DNA from: Candidatus Rifleibacteriota bacterium
Lineage (GTDB): Bacteria > Riflebacteria > Ozemobacteria > Ozemobacterales > Ozemobacteraceae
Direction: 5' to 3'
NCBI GenBank assembly: GCA_029565415.1
Contig: JAKQOH010000177.1
Coordinates: 1 to 50,457, forward strand
Length of the DNA stretch: 50,457 nucleotides
Shown: in pieces, positions 43,701 to 50,457 of the stretch
Numbering within the stretch: position 1 is the stretch's first letter
Layout: each line of letters opens with the position of its first letter
The notes under the pieces: model-generated
The model's database searches: none
The model's input: only the letters and a program-made list of their open reading frames with translations
Told to the model about the DNA's origin: nothing
Made by a program: the position numbers and the translations under genes

Positions 43701-46488
43701 CGAACTGGCGACAGTAGATGCAGACGCCATCCCCATCGAACGCGGCACCCGGGTAGACCGAAGGCAGCCCGCACCGGGCGCAGTAGGTCATGGCGGCCGC
43801 CCGCCGAGCCGCATCGTAGGCCAGCGGAATGACGACGCAGTCTCCGATCCCGTCGAGCGCCTTCATGGCCGTTTCGACCTCCCCCAGTTCGACGCGATAC
43901 CCCTGGATCTTAACCTGATCGTCGTTCCGGCCCCTGAACTCCATGACCCCGTCGGCCCGCCACACGGCGCGGTCGCCGGTCTTGTACATCGTCAGGCCGG
44001 GATGGAACGGATCGGGAAGGAATCGGTCGGCGGTGTCTTCGGGTCGGTTGCGATAGCCTGCCGCCACCTGGACTCCGGCCACGAACAGCTCTCCGATGAC
44101 GCCGGGCGGAACAGGGTTTCCCCGGTCATCGAGGATGTAGAGTTTCACGTTGGGTGCCGGTTTTCCGATGGGAACGGCAGTTCCGGTGTCGGTCGCGGGA
44201 TCGAACCGGTGGATCATGCAGCCGACCGTCGTTTCGGTCGGGCCGTACTCGTTGAAGATCTCGATCCGGCCGCCCGACTGGCTGACGACGGCTCCGGCCA
44301 CGTCGGTTTTCAGCTCCTCCCCGCCGAGAATCATCCGGCGGGCACGGAGTGAGCCGGCTCCCGCGGCGGCAAGCATGGCCAGGTGGGCCGGGGTCAGCTT
44401 GATGATGTCGGCCCGGTTGTCGGCCAGCATGTCGAGCAGGGCCGCGTCGGCAGGGCCGGGGCGTTCCGGGTAGATGGCCACCGCGCCGCCGGTGGTCAGG
44501 GGGACGAAGATCGAGGTGACCGTCAGATCGAAGGCGAGCGAGGTGAACAGCGGAAAGACGAGGCCACCTTCCGGGGCATATGTTCGCCCCGCCCAGACGA
44601 TGTAGTTGAGGTGCGAGCGGCGGGACACCTGGACGCCCTTGGGGCGGCCGGTGGAGCCCGAGGTGTAGATGAGATACGCGATGTCGTCGGCCCCGCCCGC
44701 GGGTGAAAGGTTCGTCCCATCGCCCGTTCCCGGGTCGGCCAGGTCGATGACGACCCCATCGAAGCCTTCCGTCGGCCGGTCCGTCAGGAGAAGCCGTGCG
44801 CCGCAGTCGGCGAGGATGAGCTCGCGGCGTGCGGCCGGATACGACGGATCGACGGGCGCGTACGCGGCACCGGTTTTCAGCACCGCGAGCAGGCCGATCA
44901 CCGTCTCGGGCGAGCGCGCCGCCTGAACCGCCACCACCGACCCTGGGCCGGCTCCATGGGCGGCCAGACGCCGGGCCAGCCGGTTCGCGCGCCGGTTCGT
45001 CTCGCCGTAGGTCAGGCTCGTGGTACCGCAAAGAAGCGCCGGGGCATCGGGATTTGCGTCGGCTCTCCTCTCGAACAGCCGGATCACCCCATCGACATCC
45101 GGAATGGCGGCGTCGGTCTGGTTCCAGCTCTCGATCATCGTCTGTCTGAGATGGGCCGGCAGCGCCGAGTGGGCCGACAGCGGCGCATCCGGGGCGGTAA
45201 CCCCGGCTTCGATGAGGGTGACGAATCCCTCCATCATCCGGGCGATCGTTCCCTCGTCGAACAGATCGGTGTTGAAGACGCATTCCCCTGCGACGGCACC
45301 TTCACGCTCCTCGAGATAGAGTTCGATATCGAACCGGGCCGTTCGGGTCTCGAACAGCTCCGCCTGCTCCACCCGGATGCCGGGCAGCTCGAGCCGGTTC
45401 CCGACGGCGTTCTGGAGGGTCATCATCACGTTGACCAGCGGCATGCTGCCGGGGTCCCGCTCGGGGTTGAGCGTCTCGACCAGGCGGTCGAACGGAACGT
45501 CCTGGTGATCGTAGGCACCCATGGCGACCGTGCGTGCCTGGTCGAGAAGGGTGCCGAAGGAGCGGGTTTCATCGATGGACAACCGCAGCGGGAGGGTGTT
45601 GACGAAAAAGCCGATCAGCGGCTCTAGCTCTTTCCGATTGCGGTTGGCCGACAGCGTGGCCACCGGAATGTCGGCCTGGTTGCCGTAGCGGGACATCAGC
45701 CAGCCGAACCCGGCCAACAGGCCCATGAACAGGGTCGCGGAACGGTCGTTGCAGACGGTTTTCAGCCTCGCGACGAGGGCGGAAGGCAGCGTGAACGCTG
45801 TCATGGCGCCGTGGGATGTCTTGACGGCGGGGCGGGGCCGGTCGAAGGGGAGATCGACGGATTGGGGGGCGCCGGCCAACAATTGTTTCCAATATTCTAT
45901 CTGCGCCGCCTCTGCCGCGCTGCCCTCCAGCTCCCGCTGCCAGACCGAGTAATCGGGATACTGGATCTCGAGTTCGGGCAGGTCGGGCTTTTGCCCCGCG
46001 GCCAGGGCCGGATACAGGGCGGCTGCTTCGCTGATCAGCACCCCCATCGACCAGCCGTCGGATACGATGTGGCTCATGGTGACCACAAGGATCGATGTGT
46101 CGCCGCCGAGGATCAGCAGATGCGCCCGGAACAGCGGGCCGACCGCGAGGTCGAACGGGGCCGAAGCCTCTTTGACGGCCATGGCCCGCGCCGTCCCTTC
46201 CGGGTCGGAACCGGTCGAGAGATCCGTCACTTTCAGCGGGGCATACCCGACGGAGGAGACTACTTGGGAGGGCGTCCCGTCGATGTCCCTGAACGTCGTG
46301 CGGAGCGACTCGTGGCGATCGACGATCGCGGCCAGGGCGGCACCGAGGGCAGCAGTGTCGACCGGGCCGGTCAGGCGCAGGGCTTTGGGGATCGTGTAGA
46401 CCGATGAGCCCGGTTCGAGCTGGTCGAGAAACCAGAGCCGCCGCTGGGCATACGACATCGGAAAAACATATTCTTCCGTATTGTTCAT
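37786..46488 (-). CDS. Multimodular NRPS: C-A(Asn-like, with PP-loop insert)-PCP-C-A(Pro-like)-PCP-C
   Basis: 2900 aa. C1 about 8-440 (motif SHIVSDG 139-145, first His replaced). A about 465-1290, interrupted at 900-1225 by a PP-loop domain; pocket D-L-T-K-I-G-E-V-G-K, very near the known Asn code. PCP Ser1335 (LGGHSLMATR). C2 (HHIVFDG 1523-1529). A about 1860-2290; pocket D-V-Q-F-V-A-Q-V-V-K, nearest to Pro-type codes. PCP Ser2388 (SGGHSLLATR). C3 to the end (SHIISDG 2579-2585), with no A domain after it, so it must pass the chain to the next subunit in trans. Substrate calls are by eye and tentative. Start ATG 46488 lies 9 nt after the upstream NRPS stop. Cytoplasmic megaenzyme. Confidence 0.95.
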   Translation of the reverse strand: MNNTEEYVFPMSYAQRRLWFLDQLEPGSSVYTIPKALRLTGPVDTAALGAALAAIVDRHESLRTTFRDIDGTPSQVVSSVGYAPLKVTDLSTGSDPEGTARAMAVKEASAPFDLAVGPLFRAHLLILGGDTSILVVTMSHIVSDGWSMGVLISEAAALYPALAAGQKPDLPELEIQYPDYSVWQRELEGSAAEAAQIEYWKQLLAGAPQSVDLPFDRPRPAVKTSHGAMTAFTLPSALVARLKTVCNDRSATLFMGLLAGFGWLMSRYGNQADIPVATLSANRNRKELEPLIGFFVNTLPLRLSIDETRSFGTLLDQARTVAMGAYDHQDVPFDRLVETLNPERDPGSMPLVNVMMTLQNAVGNRLELPGIRVEQAELFETRTARFDIELYLEEREGAVAGECVFNTDLFDEGTIARMMEGFVTLIEAGVTAPDAPLSAHSALPAHLRQTMIESWNQTDAAIPDVDGVIRLFERRADANPDAPALLCGTTSLTYGETNRRANRLARRLAAHGAGPGSVVAVQAARSPETVIGLLAVLKTGAAYAPVDPSYPAARRELILADCGARLLLTDRPTEGFDGVVIDLADPGTGDGTNLSPAGGADDIAYLIYTSGSTGRPKGVQVSRRSHLNYIVWAGRTYAPEGGLVFPLFTSLAFDLTVTSIFVPLTTGGAVAIYPERPGPADAALLDMLADNRADIIKLTPAHLAMLAAAGAGSLRARRMILGGEELKTDVAGAVVSQSGGRIEIFNEYGPTETTVGCMIHRFDPATDTGTAVPIGKPAPNVKLYILDDRGNPVPPGVIGELFVAGVQVAAGYRNRPEDTADRFLPDPFHPGLTMYKTGDRAVWRADGVMEFRGRNDDQVKIQGYRVELGEVETAMKALDGIGDCVVIPLAYDAARRAAAMTYCARCGLPSVYPGAAFDGDGVCIYCRQFDLYRERGMTYFKTVDRFLERFPNRGSGTYDCLALFSGGKDSTYMLCRLVEMGLRVFAFTFDNGYLYEGARENIRRTVSVLGIDHAFGTIPNCREILADSLSRYSNVCNSCFKAVLTCGMREARRRGIDRIVTGLSRGQLFETRLAELFNEGVFDEEAIETAVKKARAVYHRMDDAVTRSVRDGLFDDDSIFNDIEFVDFYRYTDVTREEIFDYLTRHGAWVNPTSIAGCTTNCLVNDVGIWVHTRERGYNNYALPNSWEVRLGHKDRQVSIDELNAPLDEERVATILSELGCKTTADGDRWRYLAAYYTGRAPLDPGDVIRRLSLTLPPYMLPSSLVHLDRLPLSPNGKVDKRALASIGGDVIPDNVPYVAPRTPVEEGLAGLWQDALGLERIGTDDNLFQLGGHSLMATRIIARAREMFGVDLPLVAVFENPTVGKLARVIERSRQAAQPALEPRRPGDTAPLSFSQNRLWLIDRIEGSTAGYVIRMALRITGAIDTQALASSLNAVIDRHEVLRTTFDDAGGQPRQIIAKTLVIGLPVVDLRQLPPQGREVRLTALLDEEQRRPFDLKTGPLIRATLYRTRDDEQVLQIVVHHIVFDGWSAGILIGELIRLYAEKTGGPPAALPPLPVQYADYAAWERKTLDGERLAGLIAGWKKLLEGAPATLDLPTDKPRPPVFTNEGAFHFFDDGAALKRNIDALARRENASPFMIAMAAFVAVLGRFAGQEDVVVGFPIAHRMRPEVAPLIGFFANTLMIRGDLSGDPDFGELTDRVRKGALAAYDLQELPFEKLVEEMHVSRSLSHTPVFQVMLAWDTPAGDDAALPGLRVERAEIPALTSHFDLTLVMNQLPDRIEALFEYNTSIFISSTIHHFARTLSRLLAAAVARPAAKVAELLQPEPSEGPAAAAPRPAPAGSLCRILTERAAATPDAVAVRYDGEQLTYAALDQRSNRLAAFLAGRGVRPRATVGVLLPRGLDFAVAMAGILKAGSAYLPIDPAYPDNRIYQMLSISGAAHLITTGDMAAGRAFPDGLGIIRLDYERETLAALPATFDAEIAENDPAYVLFTSGSTGEPKGVLMPHGPLVNLAAWQGRQPGFSHPAVTAQFAAVTFDVHAQEYWATFATGGTVVIVPDEIRRDMGRLLAFIDDERIERLFLPYVALNQMAETAAQAGRHPASLREVVTAGERLVITPAIRAWFTRLPSARLHNQYGPTESHVVTSFTLPQSPSEWPDAPSIGRPIDNAAIRIADAAGRAIPPGAIGEIFIGGAVLATGYIHDPARTAERFVTIDGARHYRTSDRARLLPDGSIEYRGRNDHQVKIRGYRIEPGEIEAVLSGHPDVGDAAVVVRRSANGALSLAAFATPTGSGTDAGRLREYLRQRLPDYMVPSRIAMLDAMPLTSSGKIDRLALARRAEEASADTVAAAEESCRPVADLLRDIWGEILEAPHIGLDDNFFDSGGHSLLATRLVVRINQTFGTGLTVREVFERQTVRAMAERLEEEIRQGSDPLPPLGRSADTGPLPLSYAQERLWVDSCIDGPSAKYNMAAALVLEGELDRVALERALEELMRRHEPLRSHFATGEEGPYTVIDAPAPCDLTPLALDHLRDEERDAALRRLIDEESSTPFDLAAGPLFRARLARLGERKHLLTLTMSHIISDGWSLGVVARELSMLYNLHATGTGEAPAPLPVRYGDYARWQRKVLSGDRLGRIIRHWAERLSGAPPFLNLPAATPLGATPSEGGVAFTTLDAGFMRQIADLARSNGATTYMILFSAYAALLARMCGQEDIVIGVPVANRTVREVEPLIGFFVNVLPVRIDLSGDPAFSDIAARARDALIDAYAHQEAPLDLIVRELNPPRAPGRHPLFQAAFTLQSQRQDPLDLAGLQVTKLNSDRVVPKYDLLMAFSPDPAGLGGLVEYKKGMFSDEAAGALFTCYLSILRQACAEPRIRLLDLDLGGTRSASPKEQPADVGDFDF
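42815..43791 (-). other. PP-loop ATP-pyrophosphatase domain inserted in an NRPS adenylation domain
   Basis: Residues about 900-1225 of the 2900-aa NRPS. The adenylation domain is normal through motif A8 (IQGYRVELGEVE) and resumes at WRYLAAYYTGRAPLDP, A9 (LPPYMLPSSLV) and A10 (NGKVDKRAL). Between them lie a zinc-ribbon-like pair of CxxC motifs (C903/C906, C923/C926), the PP-loop SGGKDS (965-970), then FAFTFDNGYLYE, CNSC (1036-1039), TGLSRGQLFETRL and CTTNC (1158-1162). The N-terminal CxxC-Pro...CxxC plus SGGKDST layout recalls N-acetyl-sugar amidotransferases; SGGKDS with extra Cys pairs also recalls tRNA thiolation enzymes. Both activate a substrate as an adenylate. The reading frame is intact throughout. 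Confidence 0.88.
43117..43138. repeat. Perfect inverted repeat TTCAATAT/ATATTGAA in coding sequence
   Basis: Arms 43117-43124 and 43131-43138 with a 6-nt spacer, within the PP-loop insert (codons for about residues 1118-1124). Longest of the AT-rich dyads. Confidence 0.55.
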
Positions 46489-46497
46489 CTCTCGTTC

Positions 46498-49400
46498 TCA
46501 GTCCTGCCGGCCAGGTTGTGCGGAGCCGGACGCCGGGCGGGCGACGCGGGCGGCCCGCCGGATGGCGGGGCCGGTTTCGCCGCGCTGTTCGTCGAGGGCC
46601 GCCGCCAGCCCGGCGATCGTCGGATGGCGCAGCAGCAGCGACGGATCGACCTCTCTGCCCAGTTCTTTCCTGAGCCGTGTAGCGACCTGCGTGGCCTTGA
46701 GGGAATGGCCGCCCAGTGTGAAGAAACTGTCCCGCCGTCCGATCCGCTCCCGGCCCAGCACGGCAGACCACGCTGCCGCGATGGCCGTTTCGCATGCCCC
46801 GACCGGCGGTTCATACGCTTCCTCCGGAGTCGCGGGCGCCAGCCGTGCCAGGGCTTTGCGGTCGATCTTGCCGCTGGCGGCGGTCGGAATCGCCTCGACC
46901 CGGACGAAGCGGGCCGGAATCATGTAGTCGGGAAGCAGCCGTGCGAGGCCGTCGCGAAGAAGCGACTCGCCGATCGTTTCGCCGGCCACGTAGAACGCCG
47001 TGAGGAGATCGCCGGCCGGGGCGACGGCGCAGGAGCTCACGCCGGGCTGTTCCAGCAGGCACCGCTCGATCTCCATCGGTTCGACGCGGTAACCGCGCAC
47101 CTGGATCTGCTCATCGAGCCGGCCCGCGAACAGGAGGTTTCCGTCGGTGTCGAGCCGCCCGAGGTCGCCGGTGCGGTAGATCCGCCCTCCTGGAATGCAG
47201 GGGTCATCGGCGAAGCGTTCGGCCGTCAGGTCGGGGCGGTTCAGGTAGCCGTTGCCCACGCAGGCGCCGCCGATGACGATCTCTCCGGTTCCCCCGGGCG
47301 GAACCGGCCGGCCGCCGCGGTCGAGCAGGGAGATTCTGACGTTGTCGATCGGACGGCCGATGGGAATCTGCCGACGAAGTTCGTCGGTGTCGAGCCGGGC
47401 CGCCGTGGCTGCAACGCAGCATTCGCTCGGGCCGTAGTTGTTGGCGACGCAGATCCGGCCGGTGCCGGCGAAGCGGAGGAGCTCCCCGCCGGTATGGATC
47501 GTCAGGCCCTCGGGCAGCCGGTCTTCGTGCTCTCGCAGGATGCCCTCGGTCAGCACCGGGGGAATGAACGCATGGGTCACCCCGCGTGTCCGGAGGAAGT
47601 CGGCCATGCTCCCGGCGTCGGCCCGGATCCCGTCGGGAACCGGCACGAGGCTTCCGCCTGCCACCAGGGCCGGGATCATCTCCCAGAGCGAGGCATCGAA
47701 CGAGGGGGCGGAGAACAGGGTCGTGACCGTCGCGGGGCCGAGCCCGTAGAATCGATCGTGCCAGAGGGCCAGGTTGAGCAGCGCCCAATGGCCGATGACC
47801 ACCCCCTTGGGATGGCCCGTGGAGCCGGAGGTGTGGATGACATAGGCGTCATCATCGGGTGCCGGCGGCGAAAAGACGGCGTCGGGCGCGTCGCCGGAGC
47901 GGTCCAGCACGGTGACGCCGCCGGGGACGCTTCCATCTGTGATGGCTACGCGGCACCGGCTTTCCCGGATGATGCCGGCGGTCCGCTCCTGCGGCCACGC
48001 CGGATCGAGCGGCATGTAGCAGGCTCCCGCGCCCATGACTCCCAGGGCGGCCGCTACCAGCCCGCGCGAGCGGGGCAGGAGAACCGCCACCGGCTCGCCC
48101 GGCCCGACTCCGGCGGCGACGAGGCGGCGGCTCATCCGGTCGGCTTCGGCCATCAGGGCGGCATAGGTCAGGGTTCCCTCGTCGTCCCGGATGGCCGGGG
48201 CATCGGGGCTGTATTTCGCGCGGTCACGGATGAGGTCGATGACGGTGCGATCAGGAATGGTTATTGCTTCACCTATAATACTAGTAGATATTATATCTCG
48301 ATGTTCGGCCGGCAGGATGTCCAGGGCTTCGCAGCCGGCCGTCGGCGTCGTGGCGGCCGAGGCGAATGCGGTGACGAAGCGGTCGGCCAGGCCGGCGATG
48401 TCGCTTCGGTCGAAAACGTCGGCGTTGTAGTGAAAGGCGAGCGATACTCCGTTCTCGCGGGTCGGCGCCGCGACGACGGCGAAGTCATAGTTGGTTCGTT
48501 CGTGGCTTCCGGCGTGTTTCAGGGTCAGCCCGGCGAAGGGAGTGTTCGACGACGTGGTCACCGGGTAATTCTCGAAGACGAACAGATGGTCGATCAGCCG
48601 GCCGTTCAGGGGAGAAAGGTTCTGGACTTCGCCGAGGAAGAGATGCTGGTGGGGTTCGGCCTCGAGCACGTTGGCCTGCAGCCGGGTCGCTGCATCGACG
48701 AACGAGCCCGTCAGGTCGAGCCGCACCGGGACGGCATTGATGAAGAGTCCCAGCATCCGGTCAGATCCCGGCAGCGAGGCCGGGCGGCCCGAGACGACCG
48801 TTCCGAAGACGACGTCGGAGGCATGATGGAAATTGGCCAGCATCAGCCCCCAGACCGTCTGCAGGAAGGTGCCCAGGGTGATCCGGAGCTGCGCGGCGAC
48901 GTTCCCGGCTTTCGTGACGATGTCGGCCGGGAGGGCTGAGGCAATCGTCTGAAGGTCGTAGCCGGTGCCCTTGTGATGACGGCGTGCGGGTGCCGGTGTG
49001 GGTGTGTCGAATCCGGCGAGGCGGCTGCTCCAGTAGGCGCGGGCGGCGACGGCATCCTGCCTGCCGATCCACTCGATGTACCGAGCGTATGGGACGGTGG
49101 GGGACAATCCGGCGACGCCGCCCGTCGCGTAGATGTGGGCAAACTCCTGCTGAAGGACCGACAACCCCCACCCGTCCAGCATGATGTGATGCAGGTTCCA
49201 GATCACGGTGTGACGGTCGGGGGCGCAGGCGATGACGTTGATCCGCATCAGGGGATCGGTTCCCAGGTCATAGCCGACAGCCCGCTCTTCCTCTTTGCGG
49301 CGGGCGATGTAGCGATCCGGGGGTTCGCCGTCGGGCACGGACTCGAAGACCACCGGGATCGGGCGGCGTTTCAACACCACCTGGACCGGCCTTCGGGTCT

Positions 49401-49614
49401 TCTCGTGCAGGAATGCCGTCCGAAGGATCTCGTGGCGATCGACCAGCGCTGTCCAGGCGGCGATGAACCAGTGGCGGTTGAGCGGGCCTTCGATGTCGAA
49501 CCAGATCTGGTCGCAGTAGGCCAGGGCGTCGGCCGCGACCGTCGCATGGTGGAGCATCCCTTCCTGCATCGGCGAAAGGGGGTAGATGTCTTTGACGTTT
49601 TCTTTCGTGATCAC
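46498..49614 (-). CDS. NRPS module: C-A(Leu-like)-PCP
   Basis: 1038 aa, one complete elongation module. C domain about 8-440, HHIMLDG at 142-148 intact; its opening DIYPLSPMQEGMLHHA is typical of DCL-type domains that follow an epimerisation domain, which fits the upstream gene. A domain about 465-890: AYVIHTSGSTGHPKG, NNYGPSE, YRTGDLGRLDTDG, SGKIDRKALA. Pocket read as D-A-W-F-H-G-N-V-A-K, resembling the Leu code DAWFLGNVVK. PCP Ser971 (LGGHSLKATQ). GTG start overlaps the upstream stop (GTGA). The junction between C and A domains carries an AT-rich inverted repeat (48274-48295). Confidence 0.95.
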   Translation of the reverse strand: MITKENVKDIYPLSPMQEGMLHHATVAADALAYCDQIWFDIEGPLNRHWFIAAWTALVDRHEILRTAFLHEKTRRPVQVVLKRRPIPVVFESVPDGEPPDRYIARRKEEERAVGYDLGTDPLMRINVIACAPDRHTVIWNLHHIMLDGWGLSVLQQEFAHIYATGGVAGLSPTVPYARYIEWIGRQDAVAARAYWSSRLAGFDTPTPAPARRHHKGTGYDLQTIASALPADIVTKAGNVAAQLRITLGTFLQTVWGLMLANFHHASDVVFGTVVSGRPASLPGSDRMLGLFINAVPVRLDLTGSFVDAATRLQANVLEAEPHQHLFLGEVQNLSPLNGRLIDHLFVFENYPVTTSSNTPFAGLTLKHAGSHERTNYDFAVVAAPTRENGVSLAFHYNADVFDRSDIAGLADRFVTAFASAATTPTAGCEALDILPAEHRDIISTSIIGEAITIPDRTVIDLIRDRAKYSPDAPAIRDDEGTLTYAALMAEADRMSRRLVAAGVGPGEPVAVLLPRSRGLVAAALGVMGAGACYMPLDPAWPQERTAGIIRESRCRVAITDGSVPGGVTVLDRSGDAPDAVFSPPAPDDDAYVIHTSGSTGHPKGVVIGHWALLNLALWHDRFYGLGPATVTTLFSAPSFDASLWEMIPALVAGGSLVPVPDGIRADAGSMADFLRTRGVTHAFIPPVLTEGILREHEDRLPEGLTIHTGGELLRFAGTGRICVANNYGPSECCVAATAARLDTDELRRQIPIGRPIDNVRISLLDRGGRPVPPGGTGEIVIGGACVGNGYLNRPDLTAERFADDPCIPGGRIYRTGDLGRLDTDGNLLFAGRLDEQIQVRGYRVEPMEIERCLLEQPGVSSCAVAPAGDLLTAFYVAGETIGESLLRDGLARLLPDYMIPARFVRVEAIPTAASGKIDRKALARLAPATPEEAYEPPVGACETAIAAAWSAVLGRERIGRRDSFFTLGGHSLKATQVATRLRKELGREVDPSLLLRHPTIAGLAAALDEQRGETGPAIRRAARVARPASGSAQPGRQD
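48274..48295. repeat. Perfect inverted repeat TATAATA/TATTATA in coding sequence
   Basis: Arms 48274-48280 and 48289-48295, 8-nt spacer, at the C-to-A interdomain linker (codons for ISTSIIGEAI). Confidence 0.55.
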
Positions 49615-50457
49615 TCGAAGATCCTCTCGAACTCGTCGGCGTCGAGACCCTTGTATGATACATCCGATGCGGTCAGTTCGGCATGCTGACGTTGGGCGAG
49701 CAGCCGGACGAGGGCGACGGTCTCCTCTTCCCAGGCATTCATCAGCCTTTCGATGCGATCGGCGGCATACCGGCGGCGGCCATGGGCGATGGACAGCCGC
49801 ATGCGGCCGTCGGTCGCCATGGCCGAGACATCGACGGGGGTCGGCCGGCTCAGCCGCGGATCGACTTCCGTGCCGGCTTTTCCCGTGGCGAGGCGGAACA
49901 GGCCGCCCTTTGCCGCGGTGAACGAGCCGAGGTAGTTGAACCCGATCGCGGGGGTGACGTCTGGCACCGCTCCGCTCTCCCGCAGCAGGTCGTAACCGAT
50001 GCCCAGCAGCGGAACGCGGCGAAGCGCTTCCTTGACGCCGGTCACCTGGCCGGCCGGTTCGTCACAGGCGAGAGCGAGGCGGAACGGGTGAACGGCGGTG
50101 AACCAGCCGACGGTGCGGGTGATGTCGATCTCGGCATCGATCTCGGCGCGGCCATGGGACTCGAGGGTGATAACCGAGTCCCGGATCCCCTCGGTGCGCA
50201 GGAGAGCGCGGCCGAGAGCGGTCAGCAGGATGTCTGCCGGGTTGGTGCGGAAGGCCAGGTTGGCTTTTTCCAGCAGCATCGTCGTCAGATCGGGTTCGAG
50301 AAGCCGTTCGATCCGGATTTCGTCGGCGAACAGGTCCGGGGCGTCATGATCGGGGGAAAAGGCGGCGGGGGCGGCCGCAATGTCGCGCCAGTAGGCGGTT
50401 TCGGCGGCGGCCTGTTCCCGGTGGGCTGCCAGGGCTTCTCCCCAGCGCCGGATCGAG
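49611..50457 (-). CDS. NRPS subunit ending in an epimerisation domain (N-terminal part beyond window)
   Basis: 281 in-frame residues with no start; the gene continues past the right edge. The visible part is the second half of an epimerisation (E) domain: SIRRWGEALAAHR and ETAYWRDI at the entry, ADILLTALGRALLR, then the E-domain signatures ITRTVGWFTAVHPF and PAIGFNYLGSF. The tail (ELTASDVSYKGLDADEFERI) matches the linker often found at the end of E-containing subunits. It would convert the carrier-bound L-residue to D before transfer to the DCL domain of the next protein. Stop and next start overlap by 4 nt. The reading frame is already open at the edge, so an internal Met at 50279 is not the true start. 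Confidence 0.92.
   Translation of the reverse strand, partial: SIRRWGEALAAHREQAAAETAYWRDIAAAPAAFSPDHDAPDLFADEIRIERLLEPDLTTMLLEKANLAFRTNPADILLTALGRALLRTEGIRDSVITLESHGRAEIDAEIDITRTVGWFTAVHPFRLALACDEPAGQVTGVKEALRRVPLLGIGYDLLRESGAVPDVTPAIGFNYLGSFTAAKGGLFRLATGKAGTEVDPRLSRPTPVDVSAMATDGRMRLSIAHGRRRYAADRIERLMNAWEEETVALVRLLAQRQHAELTASDVSYKGLDADEFERIFE

Overview
This is a GC-rich window from a diderm bacterium. Envelope genes support that reading: two TolC-type outer-membrane channels, a HlyD/MacA-type adaptor and many secreted proteins. There are no transposases, integrases or CRISPR arrays. The lineage cannot be fixed from the sequence. Poorly characterised secreted families and a pseudopilin-like segment in one protein would fit a little-studied phylum such as Candidatus Riflebacteria/Ozemobacteria, but that is only a guess. 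The window has two parts: a chromosomal backbone with envelope genes (about 1-25.9 kb) and a nonribosomal peptide synthetase (NRPS) locus with linked export genes (about 26-50.5 kb).

Left part. A monomeric isocitrate dehydrogenase runs off the left edge. Four secreted-protein genes follow on the + strand: an unknown protein, a VIT+vWA protein, a large alpha-2-macroglobulin-like protein and an NHL beta-propeller protein. Then come an ankyrin protein (-), a TPR protein, a RanBP2-type zinc-finger membrane protein, a rubrerythrin carrying a fragment of a 2-oxoacid:ferredoxin oxidoreductase at its N-terminus (-), tRNA-Gly(CCC) and a 58-residue membrane protein (-). From 15.9 to 25.9 kb lies a six-gene + strand efflux set: TolC-like, a secreted seven-repeat protein, a GAF-HlyD fusion adaptor, a MacB-type ATPase, a MacB-type permease and a second TolC-like protein.

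Right part. A - strand group encodes a small membrane protein, a PvdE/SyrD-type peptide-exporter ABC protein, an SPFH/band-7 protein and a type I periplasmic binding protein. A DUF697-like membrane protein lies just upstream on the same strand. On the + strand, a type II thioesterase and an Sfp-type phosphopantetheinyl transferase face the NRPS genes, which run right to left: [..E] / C-A-PCP / C-A(PP-loop)-PCP-C-A-PCP-C / B12-type radical SAM enzyme / half-C-A-PCP-TE. Binding-pocket residues read by eye suggest Leu-like, Asn-like, Pro-like and Tyr/Phe-like substrates in that order. The most striking feature is a PP-loop ATP-pyrophosphatase domain with several Cys pairs, inserted between motifs A8 and A9 of the Asn-like adenylation domain. 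It implies an uncharacterised in-line amidation or sulfur-transfer step.

A second, unexplained layer is a set of short (about 20-40 bp) AT-rich islands, many with perfect small inverted or direct repeats. They recur roughly every 2 kb through the GC-rich sequence, mostly inside coding regions.
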